A stretch of 64,000 nt of DNA from AC-32 sp963716865 (GTDB taxonomy: Bacteria > Actinomycetota > Thermoleophilia > Gaiellales > Gaiellaceae), in NCBI GenBank assembly GCA_963716865.1, contig CAVQUF010000003.1, forward strand, positions 620,001 through 684,000. Direction: 5' to 3'. Positions 29,968-38,052 of this stretch are shown here, piece after piece. Under the pieces are notes generated by a model that ran no database searches, was not told the origin of the DNA, and was given only the letters and a program-made list of their open reading frames with translations. The first letter of the stretch is position 1, and each line of letters opens with the position of its first letter. A program made the position numbers and the translations under genes.

Positions 29968-30748
29968 CGGCTCTGTCGCGGTTCAGGAACTTGTCGACGG
30001 CGTCGGCGGTCTCCTCGTAGGCGTCCCAGTAGACGACGTGACCGCCCGGCACCTCGACGACCTCGAGCCGATCGCCGAGCCGCTCGACGTACTCTGCGAG
30101 CTGGTCCTCGCGGACAAGCCCGAACTCGGACGCGTGCACGAGCAGCGACGGCGTGGGCAGGACGGTCGGCGGCGGCGGCTCGGTGCAGAGCTCGCTGTAG
30201 GCCGTGACGACCGCCGCGCGCGAGTAGCGCCAGCGAAGTCCGTCCGGAAACCGCTCCAGGTGCTCGAGCGCCTCCTCCTCGACGAACTCCCGGGGGGTCC
30301 GGGTTGCGGTCAGGAGCTTCGCCTCGATCGCATCCTCCGCGGTGTCGAAGCGCTGGTCCTTTGCCGTCTCCTCGGCGAAGTCGCGGCCCACGTGGGGAAG
30401 GAGGTGGATGGCCGGATCGAGGAGCGCGGCTCGCTCCACGAGCTCCGGCGCGACCGCGCAAAGCTCGAGAACCAGGCGTCCGCCGAAGCTGTGCCCGATC
30501 CACGCTGCCCGCTCCACGTCCGCCTCGACAAGCGTCTCGAGCACGTCGTCGACGTGAGTCGCGATGCTCCACGGCGGCTCCCAGTCGGAGTACCCGTGCC
30601 CGCGGAGGTCGGGCGCGAGCACGCGGAAACGACGGGCAAGGTGATCCTCGGCCAGGCGGCGGAAACGGCGTCCGTGCGTTGAGACTCCGTGCAGGCAGAC
30701 GACGGGGGGAGCGTCACGGTCTCCCCACTCGTGGAGGTGCAGCCGCAT
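29954..30748 (-). CDS. Alpha/beta-hydrolase
   Basis: A protein of 264 residues with the alpha/beta-hydrolase fold. The nucleophile elbow is IGHSFGGRLVLE (Ser in GHSFGG), the oxyanion region is VCLHGVSTHGRRF, DLRGHGYSDW precedes it, and the catalytic His is in VPGGHVVYWDAYE near the C terminus. Substrate unknown; esters, lactones or C-C bonds are all possible. The start overlaps the stop of the electron-transfer flavoprotein gene (TGATG), so it is translated after it. Confidence 0.87.
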   Translation of the reverse strand: MRLHLHEWGDRDAPPVVCLHGVSTHGRRFRRLAEDHLARRFRVLAPDLRGHGYSDWEPPWSIATHVDDVLETLVEADVERAAWIGHSFGGRLVLELCAVAPELVERAALLDPAIHLLPHVGRDFAEETAKDQRFDTAEDAIEAKLLTATRTPREFVEEEALEHLERFPDGLRWRYSRAAVVTAYSELCTEPPPPTVLPTPSLLVHASEFGLVREDQLAEYVERLGDRLEVVEVPGGHVVYWDAYEETADAVDKFLNRDRAVSHA

Positions 30749-32535
30749 CAGGGTGCGGCAGAGAGCGTCGCGACGAACGGCGCCAGCGTCTCGTGCCAGT
30801 CGCCGGTCAGGAAGACGTCCGCGGCGTCGTCGTCCGCCTCGGCTCTCACAGCGACGAGCACGTCGGCCTTGACCGACGCGGCCGCATGCTCGTAGCCGGC
30901 CTCCGTCTCGACTCCGATGTAGAGGCGCGGGGCGACTGCCCGGCCGAGCAGGCCGAGTTGGCGGCCCGGCGACACGAGCCCGGCCTCACGCGCGGCCCGG
31001 TCACCGCCGAGCGCAGCGCCGAGGCCGCCCGCCAGCTGTCGCAGGTCGTCGAGGCCTGCGGTTCCGACGCTCGCTCCTGCGGCCAGCACTACATCGGCCT
31101 CGTCAAGGTCGAACCCCCGCTCCGAGGCGCCGCGCTCGATCAACCGCGAGCCGGGTTCTGGCAGGTCGCCGAGCGCGAGCGCCCGGTACTCGACGTTCGA
31201 GTCGCGGGGCTCGAGCGGCTCGAACATCCTCGGCCTCACGGTCGCGAGCTGGGGCGTCGTCGCTCCCATGATCACCGACACGATGTTGCCCCCGTACGCG
31301 GGCTTGAACTGGATCAGTCGGCCGGCGCGGTCGATCCCGAGGTCGACGCAGTCTCCGGTCATCCCGAGCTCGAGCGCGCCCGCGGCGCGGGGGCCGTAGT
31401 CGCGACCCCGGCTCGTCGCCGGGATCAGGAGGGCGTGGGGTTGTTCGAGCTCGAGCACCCTCCGGAGCGCGTCGGCCCAGACCGAGGGCTCGTACTGAGC
31501 GAGGCGCGGGTCGTCGACGGTCGCGACCACCTCTGCGCCGTGCCGTGCCGCCTCGCGGGCGGCCGTGTCCAGGTCGTGCCCCAGCACGAGAGCGACGTTG
31601 GCCCCGCCGAGCTTGCCTGCGAGCTCGCGGCCCTTGGCCAGGAGCTCGAGCGAGACCCGCGCGGGCCGGCCGTCGAGGAGCTCGACCACCGACCAGCAGT
31701 CGTACGCGTGGCCCGGCTTCTCCCCTAGACGCTCGGGTTTATCCCAGACGGAGGCAGGTCGCGGACGCTCGGCGAGCAGCGCTCGAACTCGCTCCGCCGC
31801 CTGGACCGGGTCCGAGAAGCTCTCTCTGGCTCGCTCAGGCGTAACGTCGCGGACGGCGAGGACGCGCGTCGGCGACCCGGACTGGCCGAAGCGCTTGTCG
31901 TTCGGCCGCGCGTCGGCCGCGAGATCCGCGGCGGTCCAGACGGCGATCCGGCCGTCACCGCTCTCGACCGGGTCGACGTCGATCTGCGCACCCTGCGGCG
32001 GCAGCGCGACCGAGCAGAGGGCCGGCAGGCTCAGCTCGTACACCTCCTCGCCCTCGTCGCCGAGCCGCCGTGCTCGCAGTGTTCCATCGCTCGCCTCCAA
32101 CGAGAGGACGCTCGTCACCTGCGGCAGGTCGAGGAAGGCTGCGACCTCGGCGGGCACCTGCCACGTTTCCGAGTCGAGCGACTTGCGGCCGCAGAGGACG
32201 AGGTCCGCGCCTTCCTTTCCAATCGCCAACGCGAGCGCCCGGGATGTCCCGAGCGCGTCTGCGAGAGCGAAGAGCCGGTCGGAGAGGTGGATGCAGCGGT
32301 CGGCGCCCAGCGCCAGCGCTTCACGGAGGGCTTCCTCGGCCGGCGGTGGGCCCATCGTCATCGCGATCACCTCGCCGCCGTGCTCGTCACGCAGACGGGC
32401 CGCGTGGGCGACGGCGTAGGCGTCGAAGCGGCTCAACTCGAGCGGGACGCCCTCCCGCACGAGCGACTTCGTCTCCTCGTCGAAGCGAATCGCGTCGCCC
32501 CGGGGCACCTGCTTGACGAGGCAGACGATCTTCAC
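30748..32535 (-). CDS. Fused electron-transfer flavoprotein, beta-alpha arrangement
   Basis: One protein of 595 residues joins an EtfB-like domain (about 1-250) and an EtfA-like domain (about 280-595), normally two subunits. The EtfB start MKIVCLVKQVPRGDAIRFD and the nucleotide loop CGRKSLDSETWQVPA are clear. The EtfA part has the ALLIPATSRGRDYGPRAAG and GNIVSVIMGATTPQLATVRP stretches. In the FAD domain GGDRAAREAGLV and VAPRLYIGV remain, but usual FAD contacts are changed: QLGLLG for QVGQTG, ETEAGYEH for GISGAIQH, and the NKD motif reads RAE. FAD binding may therefore be altered. No partner dehydrogenase is adjacent. GTG at 32535 follows a TAGTCT box. Confidence 0.85.
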   Translation of the reverse strand: MKIVCLVKQVPRGDAIRFDEETKSLVREGVPLELSRFDAYAVAHAARLRDEHGGEVIAMTMGPPPAEEALREALALGADRCIHLSDRLFALADALGTSRALALAIGKEGADLVLCGRKSLDSETWQVPAEVAAFLDLPQVTSVLSLEASDGTLRARRLGDEGEEVYELSLPALCSVALPPQGAQIDVDPVESGDGRIAVWTAADLAADARPNDKRFGQSGSPTRVLAVRDVTPERARESFSDPVQAAERVRALLAERPRPASVWDKPERLGEKPGHAYDCWSVVELLDGRPARVSLELLAKGRELAGKLGGANVALVLGHDLDTAAREAARHGAEVVATVDDPRLAQYEPSVWADALRRVLELEQPHALLIPATSRGRDYGPRAAGALELGMTGDCVDLGIDRAGRLIQFKPAYGGNIVSVIMGATTPQLATVRPRMFEPLEPRDSNVEYRALALGDLPEPGSRLIERGASERGFDLDEADVVLAAGASVGTAGLDDLRQLAGGLGAALGGDRAAREAGLVSPGRQLGLLGRAVAPRLYIGVETEAGYEHAAASVKADVLVAVRAEADDDAADVFLTGDWHETLAPFVATLSAAP

Positions 32536-32541
32536 CTCGGT

Positions 32542-32548
32542 GAGACTA
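32542..32548. promoter_or_regulatory. Divergent -10 region between ETF and phosphoesterase genes
   Basis: The bases GAGACTA read TAGTCT on the minus strand, seven bases before the ETF GTG, and GAGACT on the plus strand, eight bases before the GTG at 32556. The whole intergenic gap is 20 bases. Confidence 0.45.
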
Positions 32549-32555
32549 CCCGGCC

Positions 32556-33236
32556 GTGCTCGGGTTGCTCTACGACATCCATGGGAACCTGCCGGCTCTC
32601 GAGGCCGTGCTGGCGGAGGCCGAGGGCGAAGGCGTGGACCGGTGGCTGCTCGGCGGCGACTACGGGACTCCGAGCCCGTGGCCCTTGGAGACGTTGAGCC
32701 GGCTGAGGGAGCTCGAGAATGCGACCTGGATCCGCGGCAACGGCGAGCGCTGGCTGCGCGAACCGCCGGCCGATCGCCCCGAAGTCATGCGGGACTACGC
32801 GGTGTTTCGCGGCAACCTGCCCGAGGAGGAGATCGACTGGCTCTATGCATTGCCGGAGCGGGCCGAGCTGGACGGTGTGCTCTACGTGCACGGCTCGCCG
32901 CTCTCGGACGTCGAGAGCTTCGCGCCGGAGCCCCAGGCGGAGGACGAAGAGATCCGCCTGCTCGCGGGAGAGCGCGACCGGGTGGTTGCGTTTGGCCACA
33001 GCCATCAGCAGTTCCGGCGGTCAGGGCCCAACGGGACGAGGCTGGTGAATCCGGGCAGCGTCGGGATGCCGCTCGACGGCGACCGCCGCGCGGCCTGGGC
33101 AGTGAGCGCCGCACCCGGAGAGCTCGAGTTTCGGCGAACCGAGTACGACGTCGAGCGGGCGGCCGACGCATACCGGGCGCTGAGCGGCAGATTCGGGCCG
33201 TTCGCGGCCGGAAGAATCGAGCGCGGCTCGGACTGA
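32556..33236 (+). CDS. YfcE-like metallophosphoesterase
   Basis: A protein of 226 residues with the calcineurin-like phosphoesterase motifs in order: YDIHGNLPALEAVL, GGDYG (usual GD...G), IRGNGERW (GNHE-type), YVHGSPLS and AFGHSHQQF. These bind two metal ions. The first motif reads YDIHG where most members have SDIHG. The family hydrolyses phosphodiesters or phosphoproteins; the substrate is unknown. It diverges from the ETF gene. The downstream gap holds a family 1 repeat. Confidence 0.87.
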   Translation: MLGLLYDIHGNLPALEAVLAEAEGEGVDRWLLGGDYGTPSPWPLETLSRLRELENATWIRGNGERWLREPPADRPEVMRDYAVFRGNLPEEEIDWLYALPERAELDGVLYVHGSPLSDVESFAPEPQAEDEEIRLLAGERDRVVAFGHSHQQFRRSGPNGTRLVNPGSVGMPLDGDRRAAWAVSAAPGELEFRRTEYDVERAADAYRALSGRFGPFAAGRIERGSD

Positions 33237-33267
33237 GGGCCCGGCCTTCGGGCGCCGCGCGGAAGGG

Positions 33268-33359
33268 CACGCATCCGGCGCATTTCGGTCACACACGCGT
33301 GCGCCCGCGTTCGTTACGCTCGCAGCGGGGAGGAGGCTGGGCGCGCCTTAACTAGGGGA
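33268..33359 (-). repeat. Dispersed intergenic repeat, family 1, copy B
   Basis: On the minus strand, 33358 to 33311 matches 4407-4454 at 47 of 48 positions. Beyond the core comes GCGCACGCGTGTGTGACC, as in copies A and C. It lies between two convergent genes. Confidence 0.85.
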
Positions 33360-33363
33360 GTGG

Positions 33364-33801
33364 CTAGCCCGCGAGCGCCGCGACGAGCTCGATCTCCACG
33401 CCTCCCAGCGCGTTCGAGACCGGGCAGCCCTTCTTCGCCTCGTCGGCGGCGGCACGGAACGTCTCCTCGTCGACTCCCTCCACCTCGCCGCGAATCGAGA
33501 GTCGCATCGAGATGATGCGAAACCCCTCGTCGGTCCGGTCGAGCGAGCAGACCGCGTCGGTCTCGAGTCGCGTCGGCGGATGCCCCTCCTGGGCGAGTCC
33601 ATTGGCCAGAGCCATCGAGACGCAGGTCGCGTGCGCGGCCGCGATCAGCTCCTCCGGACTGGTCTTGCCGCCCGACTCCTCGAACCGCGATGCGAACGTC
33701 ACCTCCTGGCCGCTGATCGCGCCACTCCCGGTGTCGAACCGGCCCGAGCCACTGAGGAGGTCGCCCTCCCACGTCGCGTGGGCATGCCGCTCAATCGCCA
33801 T
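33364..33801 (-). CDS. OsmC/Ohr-family protein
   Basis: A protein of 145 residues of the OsmC family of thiol peroxidases for organic hydroperoxides. The two redox Cys are in AAHATCVSMALANGL and KKGCPVSNAL, and SPEELIAAAHA before the first is typical. ATG at 33801 has a strong GGAGGAAG site upstream. It overlaps the 3' end of rarA by 11 bases, so the two are co-transcribed. The family includes OsmC and YhfA-like branches that are not separable here. Confidence 0.9.
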   Translation of the reverse strand: MAIERHAHATWEGDLLSGSGRFDTGSGAISGQEVTFASRFEESGGKTSPEELIAAAHATCVSMALANGLAQEGHPPTRLETDAVCSLDRTDEGFRIISMRLSIRGEVEGVDEETFRAAADEAKKGCPVSNALGGVEIELVAALAG

Positions 33802-35053
33802 CGTCTGCTTCCTCCTCGCCTGACCCAGAAGGTCGGTAGTAGGTCCGTCCCCGTAGCTCGTCCGGCAGGTGCTCGGCCCCGAACCCCCGCGGATCGTCGT
33901 GCGGGTAAATGTAACCCGCTCCGCGCCCGAGCTGGCGCGCCCCCCGATAGCCGGCGCTCCGGAGGGCATCCGGCGGCCGCGCGTGGCCGTGCTCCTTCAC
34001 GTCGGCCGTCGCCTCCTGGAGCGCGACGTAGGAGGCGTTCGACTTCGGCGCGCGCGCCAGGTAGATCGCGGCCTGGGCCAGGTTCAGGCGCGCCTCCGGC
34101 AGGCCCACGTGCTCGACCGCCTGGGCCGCTGCGACCGCCACGAGCAGCGCCCGGGGATCCGCGTTGCCGATGTCCTCCGAGGCCAGCACGATCATCCGCC
34201 GCGCGATGAAGCGGGCATCCTCGCCGCCCTCGAGCATCGCCGCGAGGTAGTAGACCGACGCGTCCGGATCCGAGCCTCGCATCGACTTGATGAAGGCCGA
34301 CGCGAAGTCGTACTGGGCGTCGCCGCCCTTGTCGTAGACGAGCGGCCGCTTGCGGGCGGCATCCTCGACGTGCTCCTCGCCGAGAGCGTCGTCGCCGGCG
34401 GTCTGGGCCGAGACCTCGAGGATGTTGAGCGCATTGCGGGCATCGCCGCCCGCTCGGCGCGCGACCAATTCGACGAGCTCGTCGCCGACCTCGATCTCGA
34501 GCGCTTCCGCGCCCCGTCGCACGATCGTTGCCAGCTCTTCCTCGGAGAGCGGCTCGAGCTCGTACACCTGGCACCGGGAGAGGAGCGCCGAGTTGACTTC
34601 GAAGTAGGGGTTCTCGGTCGTTGCCCCGATCAGGGTGATGAGCCCCTCCTCGACTCCCGGCAGCAGGGCGTCCTGCTGGGCCTTGTTGAACCGGTGAATC
34701 TCGTCCAGGAAGAGAATCGTGCGCTGCCCGGAGCCGCCGAGTCGATCGCGGGCGCGTGCGAGAGCTCCGCGCACGTCCGAGACCGAGGCCGACACGGCCG
34801 AGAGCTCCTCGAACGCGGCTCCGGTGGTCTCGGCCACGATGCGGGCGAGGGTCGTCTTCCCGCTGCCCGGTGGCCCGAACAGGATCATCGAGCCGACCCG
34901 GTCATTGGCGATCGCGACCCTGAGCGCGGATCCTTCGCCGAGGGTCTGCTCCTGGCCGACGAAGTTCTCGAGCGCCCGCGGCCGAAGCCGCAGGGCCAGA
35001 GGCGCCTGCTCGCGTATCCGCTCCTGCGCTGCGTCGGCGAAGAGGTCGCTCAC
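33791..35053 (-). CDS. rarA: Replication-associated recombination protein RarA/MgsA
   Basis: An AAA+ ATPase of 420 residues related to clamp-loader subunits, which acts at stalled replication forks. Walker A is LFGPPGSGKTTLA, Walker B is ILFLDEIHRFNKAQQDALL, sensor 1 is LIGATTENPYFEVNSALLSR, and sensor 2 lies in GGDARNALNILE. The C-terminal tetramerisation domain has KSMRGSDPDASVYYLAAML and YIYPHDDP. GTG at 35053 begins the conserved N terminus and is preceded by CATACT seven bases upstream. It faces kynA across 21 bases. Confidence 0.93.
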   Translation of the reverse strand: MSDLFADAAQERIREQAPLALRLRPRALENFVGQEQTLGEGSALRVAIANDRVGSMILFGPPGSGKTTLARIVAETTGAAFEELSAVSASVSDVRGALARARDRLGGSGQRTILFLDEIHRFNKAQQDALLPGVEEGLITLIGATTENPYFEVNSALLSRCQVYELEPLSEEELATIVRRGAEALEIEVGDELVELVARRAGGDARNALNILEVSAQTAGDDALGEEHVEDAARKRPLVYDKGGDAQYDFASAFIKSMRGSDPDASVYYLAAMLEGGEDARFIARRMIVLASEDIGNADPRALLVAVAAAQAVEHVGLPEARLNLAQAAIYLARAPKSNASYVALQEATADVKEHGHARPPDALRSAGYRGARQLGRGAGYIYPHDDPRGFGAEHLPDELRGRTYYRPSGSGEEEADDGD

Positions 35054-35060
35054 GCCGGGA

Positions 35061-35068
35061 AGTATGCT
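35061..35068. promoter_or_regulatory. Divergent -10 region between rarA and kynA
   Basis: AGTATGCT reads TATGCT on the plus strand (six bases before the GTG at 35075) and CATACT on the minus strand (seven bases before the rarA GTG). Confidence 0.45.
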
Positions 35069-35074
35069 CCGGCC

Positions 35075-35791
35075 GTGGAGGGTCACGAGGCCGAGGACTT
35101 CAGCGCGCCCGTTCTCCCGGGCGAGGGCGAGAGCGACTACGAGCGATATCTCCGCACCGACGAGCTCCTGGCCTTGCAGAAGACCCCGGATGAGCAGGCC
35201 CACCGGGACGAGCACCTTTTCCAGACGGTCCATCAGGCGTCGGAGCTCTGGCTGAAGCTCGCCTGGAGCGAGGCCGAGGAGGCGACCCGCCTCATCGAGC
35301 AGAGCGACCTTGCGGCCGCCGAGCGCCTCCTCCGGCGGAGCATCCTCTGTCTCGACTACGTGATCCGCCAGCTGGACATGCTCGAGGAGATGTCGCCGTG
35401 GGAGTACCAGACGATCCGCAAGGTTCTGGGTCACGGCAGCGGCTTCGACTCGCCGGGTTTCCGCGAGATCCGCCGAATCACGCCGCAGCTGGGGCAGTCG
35501 TTCTTCGCCCTCGTGCGCGAGCGCGGGCTCTCAGTCGTCGAGCTCTACCGACAGGGCCGCGAGCACGAGGACCTTTACCAGCTCGCAGAGCTTCTGATCG
35601 CCTGGGACGAGCGGATCTCCCTCTGGCGCATGCGGCACTACCTGGTCGTGGCGCGGGTGATCGGCGACCAGGTCGTCGGCACGCAGGGCACGCCTGTCGA
35701 GCTGCTCGGCGGGCTGATCAAGCAGCGTTTCTACCCCGAGCTCTGGCAGGCCCGCAACAAGCTCACGCAGCTCTCCAACGAGGAGGACTGA
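35075..35791 (+). CDS. kynA: Tryptophan 2,3-dioxygenase
   Basis: A heme dioxygenase of 238 residues opening the indole ring of tryptophan to give N-formylkynurenine. Conserved blocks are DYERYLRTDELLALQ, HRDEHLFQTVHQASELWLK (distal His region), LDYVIRQLDMLEEMSPWEYQ and FDSPGFREIRRI with substrate-binding Arg residues, the heme-side His in SLWRMRHYLVVARVIG, and GTQGTPVELLGG. GTG at 35075 is supported by the -10 box. No kynureninase or formamidase gene is adjacent; instead a peptidase follows in the same frame. A GAGGAGGA sequence overlaps the last codons. Confidence 0.93.
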   Translation: MEGHEAEDFSAPVLPGEGESDYERYLRTDELLALQKTPDEQAHRDEHLFQTVHQASELWLKLAWSEAEEATRLIEQSDLAAAERLLRRSILCLDYVIRQLDMLEEMSPWEYQTIRKVLGHGSGFDSPGFREIRRITPQLGQSFFALVRERGLSVVELYRQGREHEDLYQLAELLIAWDERISLWRMRHYLVVARVIGDQVVGTQGTPVELLGGLIKQRFYPELWQARNKLTQLSNEED

Positions 35792-35809
35792 ACCGCGGTC
35801 GCTGCCGCG

Positions 35810-37093
35810 CTGCGCGACGAGACGGCCGAGCTCCTCCGGGAGCTGATCCGGCTCGACACGGTCAACCCGCCGGGGAACGAGACGCTCGCGGCAGAGCTCC
35901 TGCGCGACTACCTCGCGGAGAGCGGGGTCGAGAGCGAGCTTCTGGCGAAAGTGCCCGAGCGCGCGAACCTCGTTGCGCGGCTGCCCGGGCGCGGCGACGG
36001 GCCGAGCCTGCTTCTGCTCTCGCACACGGACACCGTCGTCGCGGACGCCTCCGAATGGCAGGTGGACCCCTGGTCGGCGGAGGTCCGCGACGGCGAGATC
36101 TGGGGCCGCGGCGCGCTCGACATGAAGGGCGAGGTGGCGGCGAGCGCCGTCGCGCTCGCATCTCTGGCGCGGGAGGGTTTCGAACCCGCGGGCGAGCTGA
36201 TCTTCGTGGCGGCCGCCGACGAGGAGGTTGGCGACGACTACGGGCTGTCCTGGCTGTGCCGCGAGCATCCGGACGCCGTGCGGGCCGACTACGCGCTCAA
36301 CGAAGGCGGCGGAGAGCGGGTCGAGCTGGGCGGCCGCGCGTTCTACGTCTGCTCGACCGCGGAGAAGATGAGCTCGCCGTTCCGCCTGACGGTGCACGGC
36401 CGCGCGGGTCACGCCTCGATGCCCGGGATCGCTGACAACGCGCTCGCCAAGGCGGCGCCGCTGATCGAACGCCTGGCGGCGTACCGTCCCGAGCCGCGGC
36501 TGGGGGTGGAGACCGAGGCGCTCGTCCAAGCAGTCGTGGGGGACCAGCTTGAGGCGACCCAGGTGCTCGAGCTCGCCCGGGGGCTCGACCCGTACGCCGC
36601 GGAGATGATCGAGCCGCTGCTCTCGCTGACGCTGTCGCCGACGATCATCTCCGCCTCCGAGCGCCGCAACGTGATCCCGTCGACGTGCGTGATCGACGTG
36701 GACTGCCGGCTGCTGCCCGAGCAGACGCAGGCCGAAGCGGAGGAGACGGTGCGCTCCGTGCTCGGGGACGGGGACTACGACCTCGAGTGGATCGAAGCTC
36801 GCGGCGGCACGCGCTCGCCGCTGCAGACGCCGCTCTGGGACGCGGTCGAGAGCTTCGTCGCCGAGGCGGAGCCCGGCGCGGCGGTGGTTCCGCTCTGCGT
36901 CGCCGGCTTCACCGACAGCCACTGGCTCCGCGAGGCGTTCGGGACGGTGGCGTACGGCTTCTTCCCGATGCGCGCGATGGACCCGCGTGAAGCGGCGCGG
37001 CTCGTGCACTCGGCGGACGAGCGGGTCGCAGTCGACGACCTCGAGCTCGGCGTGCAGTGCTTCCGCCACGTCGCCCAGACCCTCTGCGCCTGA
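35810..37093 (+). CDS. M20-family metallopeptidase/deacylase (ArgE/DapE-like), start codon uncertain
   Basis: A dizinc peptidase-like protein. Ligand motifs are LLLLSHTDTVV, WGRGALDMKGEV, AAADEEVGDD, ALNEGGGER and, at the end, GFTDSHWLREAF. The family removes acyl groups or cleaves dipeptides. The conserved N terminus (ELIRLDTVNPPGNE) lies upstream of the first usual start codon, a GTG at 35951. The frame is open back to the kynA stop (35789-35791), with no ATG, GTG or TTG. CTG at 35810 is the best candidate start; GTC at 35798 lies 11 bases after a strong GAGGAGG. The length from 35810 is 427 residues. Confidence 0.75.
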   Translation: MRDETAELLRELIRLDTVNPPGNETLAAELLRDYLAESGVESELLAKVPERANLVARLPGRGDGPSLLLLSHTDTVVADASEWQVDPWSAEVRDGEIWGRGALDMKGEVAASAVALASLAREGFEPAGELIFVAAADEEVGDDYGLSWLCREHPDAVRADYALNEGGGERVELGGRAFYVCSTAEKMSSPFRLTVHGRAGHASMPGIADNALAKAAPLIERLAAYRPEPRLGVETEALVQAVVGDQLEATQVLELARGLDPYAAEMIEPLLSLTLSPTIISASERRNVIPSTCVIDVDCRLLPEQTQAEAEETVRSVLGDGDYDLEWIEARGGTRSPLQTPLWDAVESFVAEAEPGAAVVPLCVAGFTDSHWLREAFGTVAYGFFPMRAMDPREAARLVHSADERVAVDDLELGVQCFRHVAQTLCA

Positions 37094-37126
37094 TCGCCGG
37101 GCCGGCGCCGGCTTCGAGCCGCAGGT

Positions 37127-37198
37127 CCCAGTAGCCTCCTCCCCGCTGCGAGCGTAACGAGGAAACGCGCACACGTGGGTGACAAAATCGTGCCGAAA
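37127..37198 (+). repeat. Dispersed intergenic repeat, family 1, copy C
   Basis: Bases 37135-37164 are identical to 4429-4458 (copy A). The second half reads GCGCACACGTGGGTGAC and then TCGTGCCGAAATT, as in copy D. Here both flanking genes are on the plus strand. Confidence 0.85.
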
Positions 37199-37228
37199 TT
37201 GGGGAGGCGCGATCCCGGAGTCTCGCGC

Positions 37229-37234
37229 TACGCT
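37229..37234 (+). promoter_or_regulatory. -10 box TACGCT of the DUF1385 gene
   Basis: Eight bases before the ATG at 37243. Confidence 0.45.
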
Positions 37235-37242
37235 CTTTCCCG

Positions 37243-38052
37243 ATGGCAGCGGAAAAGCGCGACGAGAAGGTCCGGCTCGGCGGGATGGCGCTCCTCAACG
37301 GCGTGCTCGTGCACGGCCCCAACGCCTGGGCCTGCGCGGTGCGGACGCCCGCCGGCGAGCTCAAGGTCGCCTCGGCCTACAAGAGCCTGCGGGCCAACCA
37401 GGTGCGTTCGCCGCTCCTTCGCGGCCCCCTGCGGTTCGCCGAGATGTTCGCGCTGCTGCCGGCGATCAGGCGGCAGCTCCCCGAGGCGCGGCTCCCATTC
37501 CAGCGGACGCAGGTGATCGGCGCGATGGTCGCCAGTGCGCTCGCGGTGCGTGCCGTCCGGGGCTCGCGCCACCTAACCCCGCTCGCCCGCGAGCTCGTCT
37601 CCGGCCTGATCTCGGCCGTGCCCGCGACGCTCGCGCTGCGTGGCTCCGAGCTCGCCGCGTACCACGGCGCCGAGCACATCTCGATCGGCAGCTACGAGCA
37701 CGGCGCACCGCGCGAGCGGGAGCACGAGCGCTGCGGCTCGCACATGCTCGCCCCCCTCCTGATCAGCTCTGCGATCGGTGGAGCCCTCGCGTCGCGCGCC
37801 CCAGCGCAGATGCGCGCCTCGGCGCGCCTGCTCGCCCAGCTCGGCGCGCTCGCCGCGACGACCGAGATCTTCGGCTGGATGGTGCGGAACCCCGACCACC
37901 GCCTCGCCCAGGCGCTCTCCCGCCCGGGCCACGAGCTGCAGCACCGATTCGCCACGGCCGAGCCCACGCCCGAGCAGCTCGAGGTCGCCGAGGCGGCCCT
38001 CGCCGCCTGTCTCGAGCTCGAGCGCAACGCAGATGGAGCGCACCAGAACTAA
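37243..38052 (+). CDS. DUF1385 family membrane protein (YqhQ-like)
   Basis: A protein of 269 residues matching DUF1385. The N-terminal LGGMALLNGVLVHGPNAWAC block and the hallmark AAYHGAEHISIGSYEHG followed by HERCGSHML are present; these His, Glu and Cys residues suggest a metal site. Two to four hydrophobic segments lie between and after them. The function is unknown, although the family is widespread in Gram-positive bacteria. It overlaps the pncB start by 20 bases. Confidence 0.8.
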   Translation: MAAEKRDEKVRLGGMALLNGVLVHGPNAWACAVRTPAGELKVASAYKSLRANQVRSPLLRGPLRFAEMFALLPAIRRQLPEARLPFQRTQVIGAMVASALAVRAVRGSRHLTPLARELVSGLISAVPATLALRGSELAAYHGAEHISIGSYEHGAPREREHERCGSHMLAPLLISSAIGGALASRAPAQMRASARLLAQLGALAATTEIFGWMVRNPDHRLAQALSRPGHELQHRFATAEPTPEQLEVAEAALAACLELERNADGAHQN

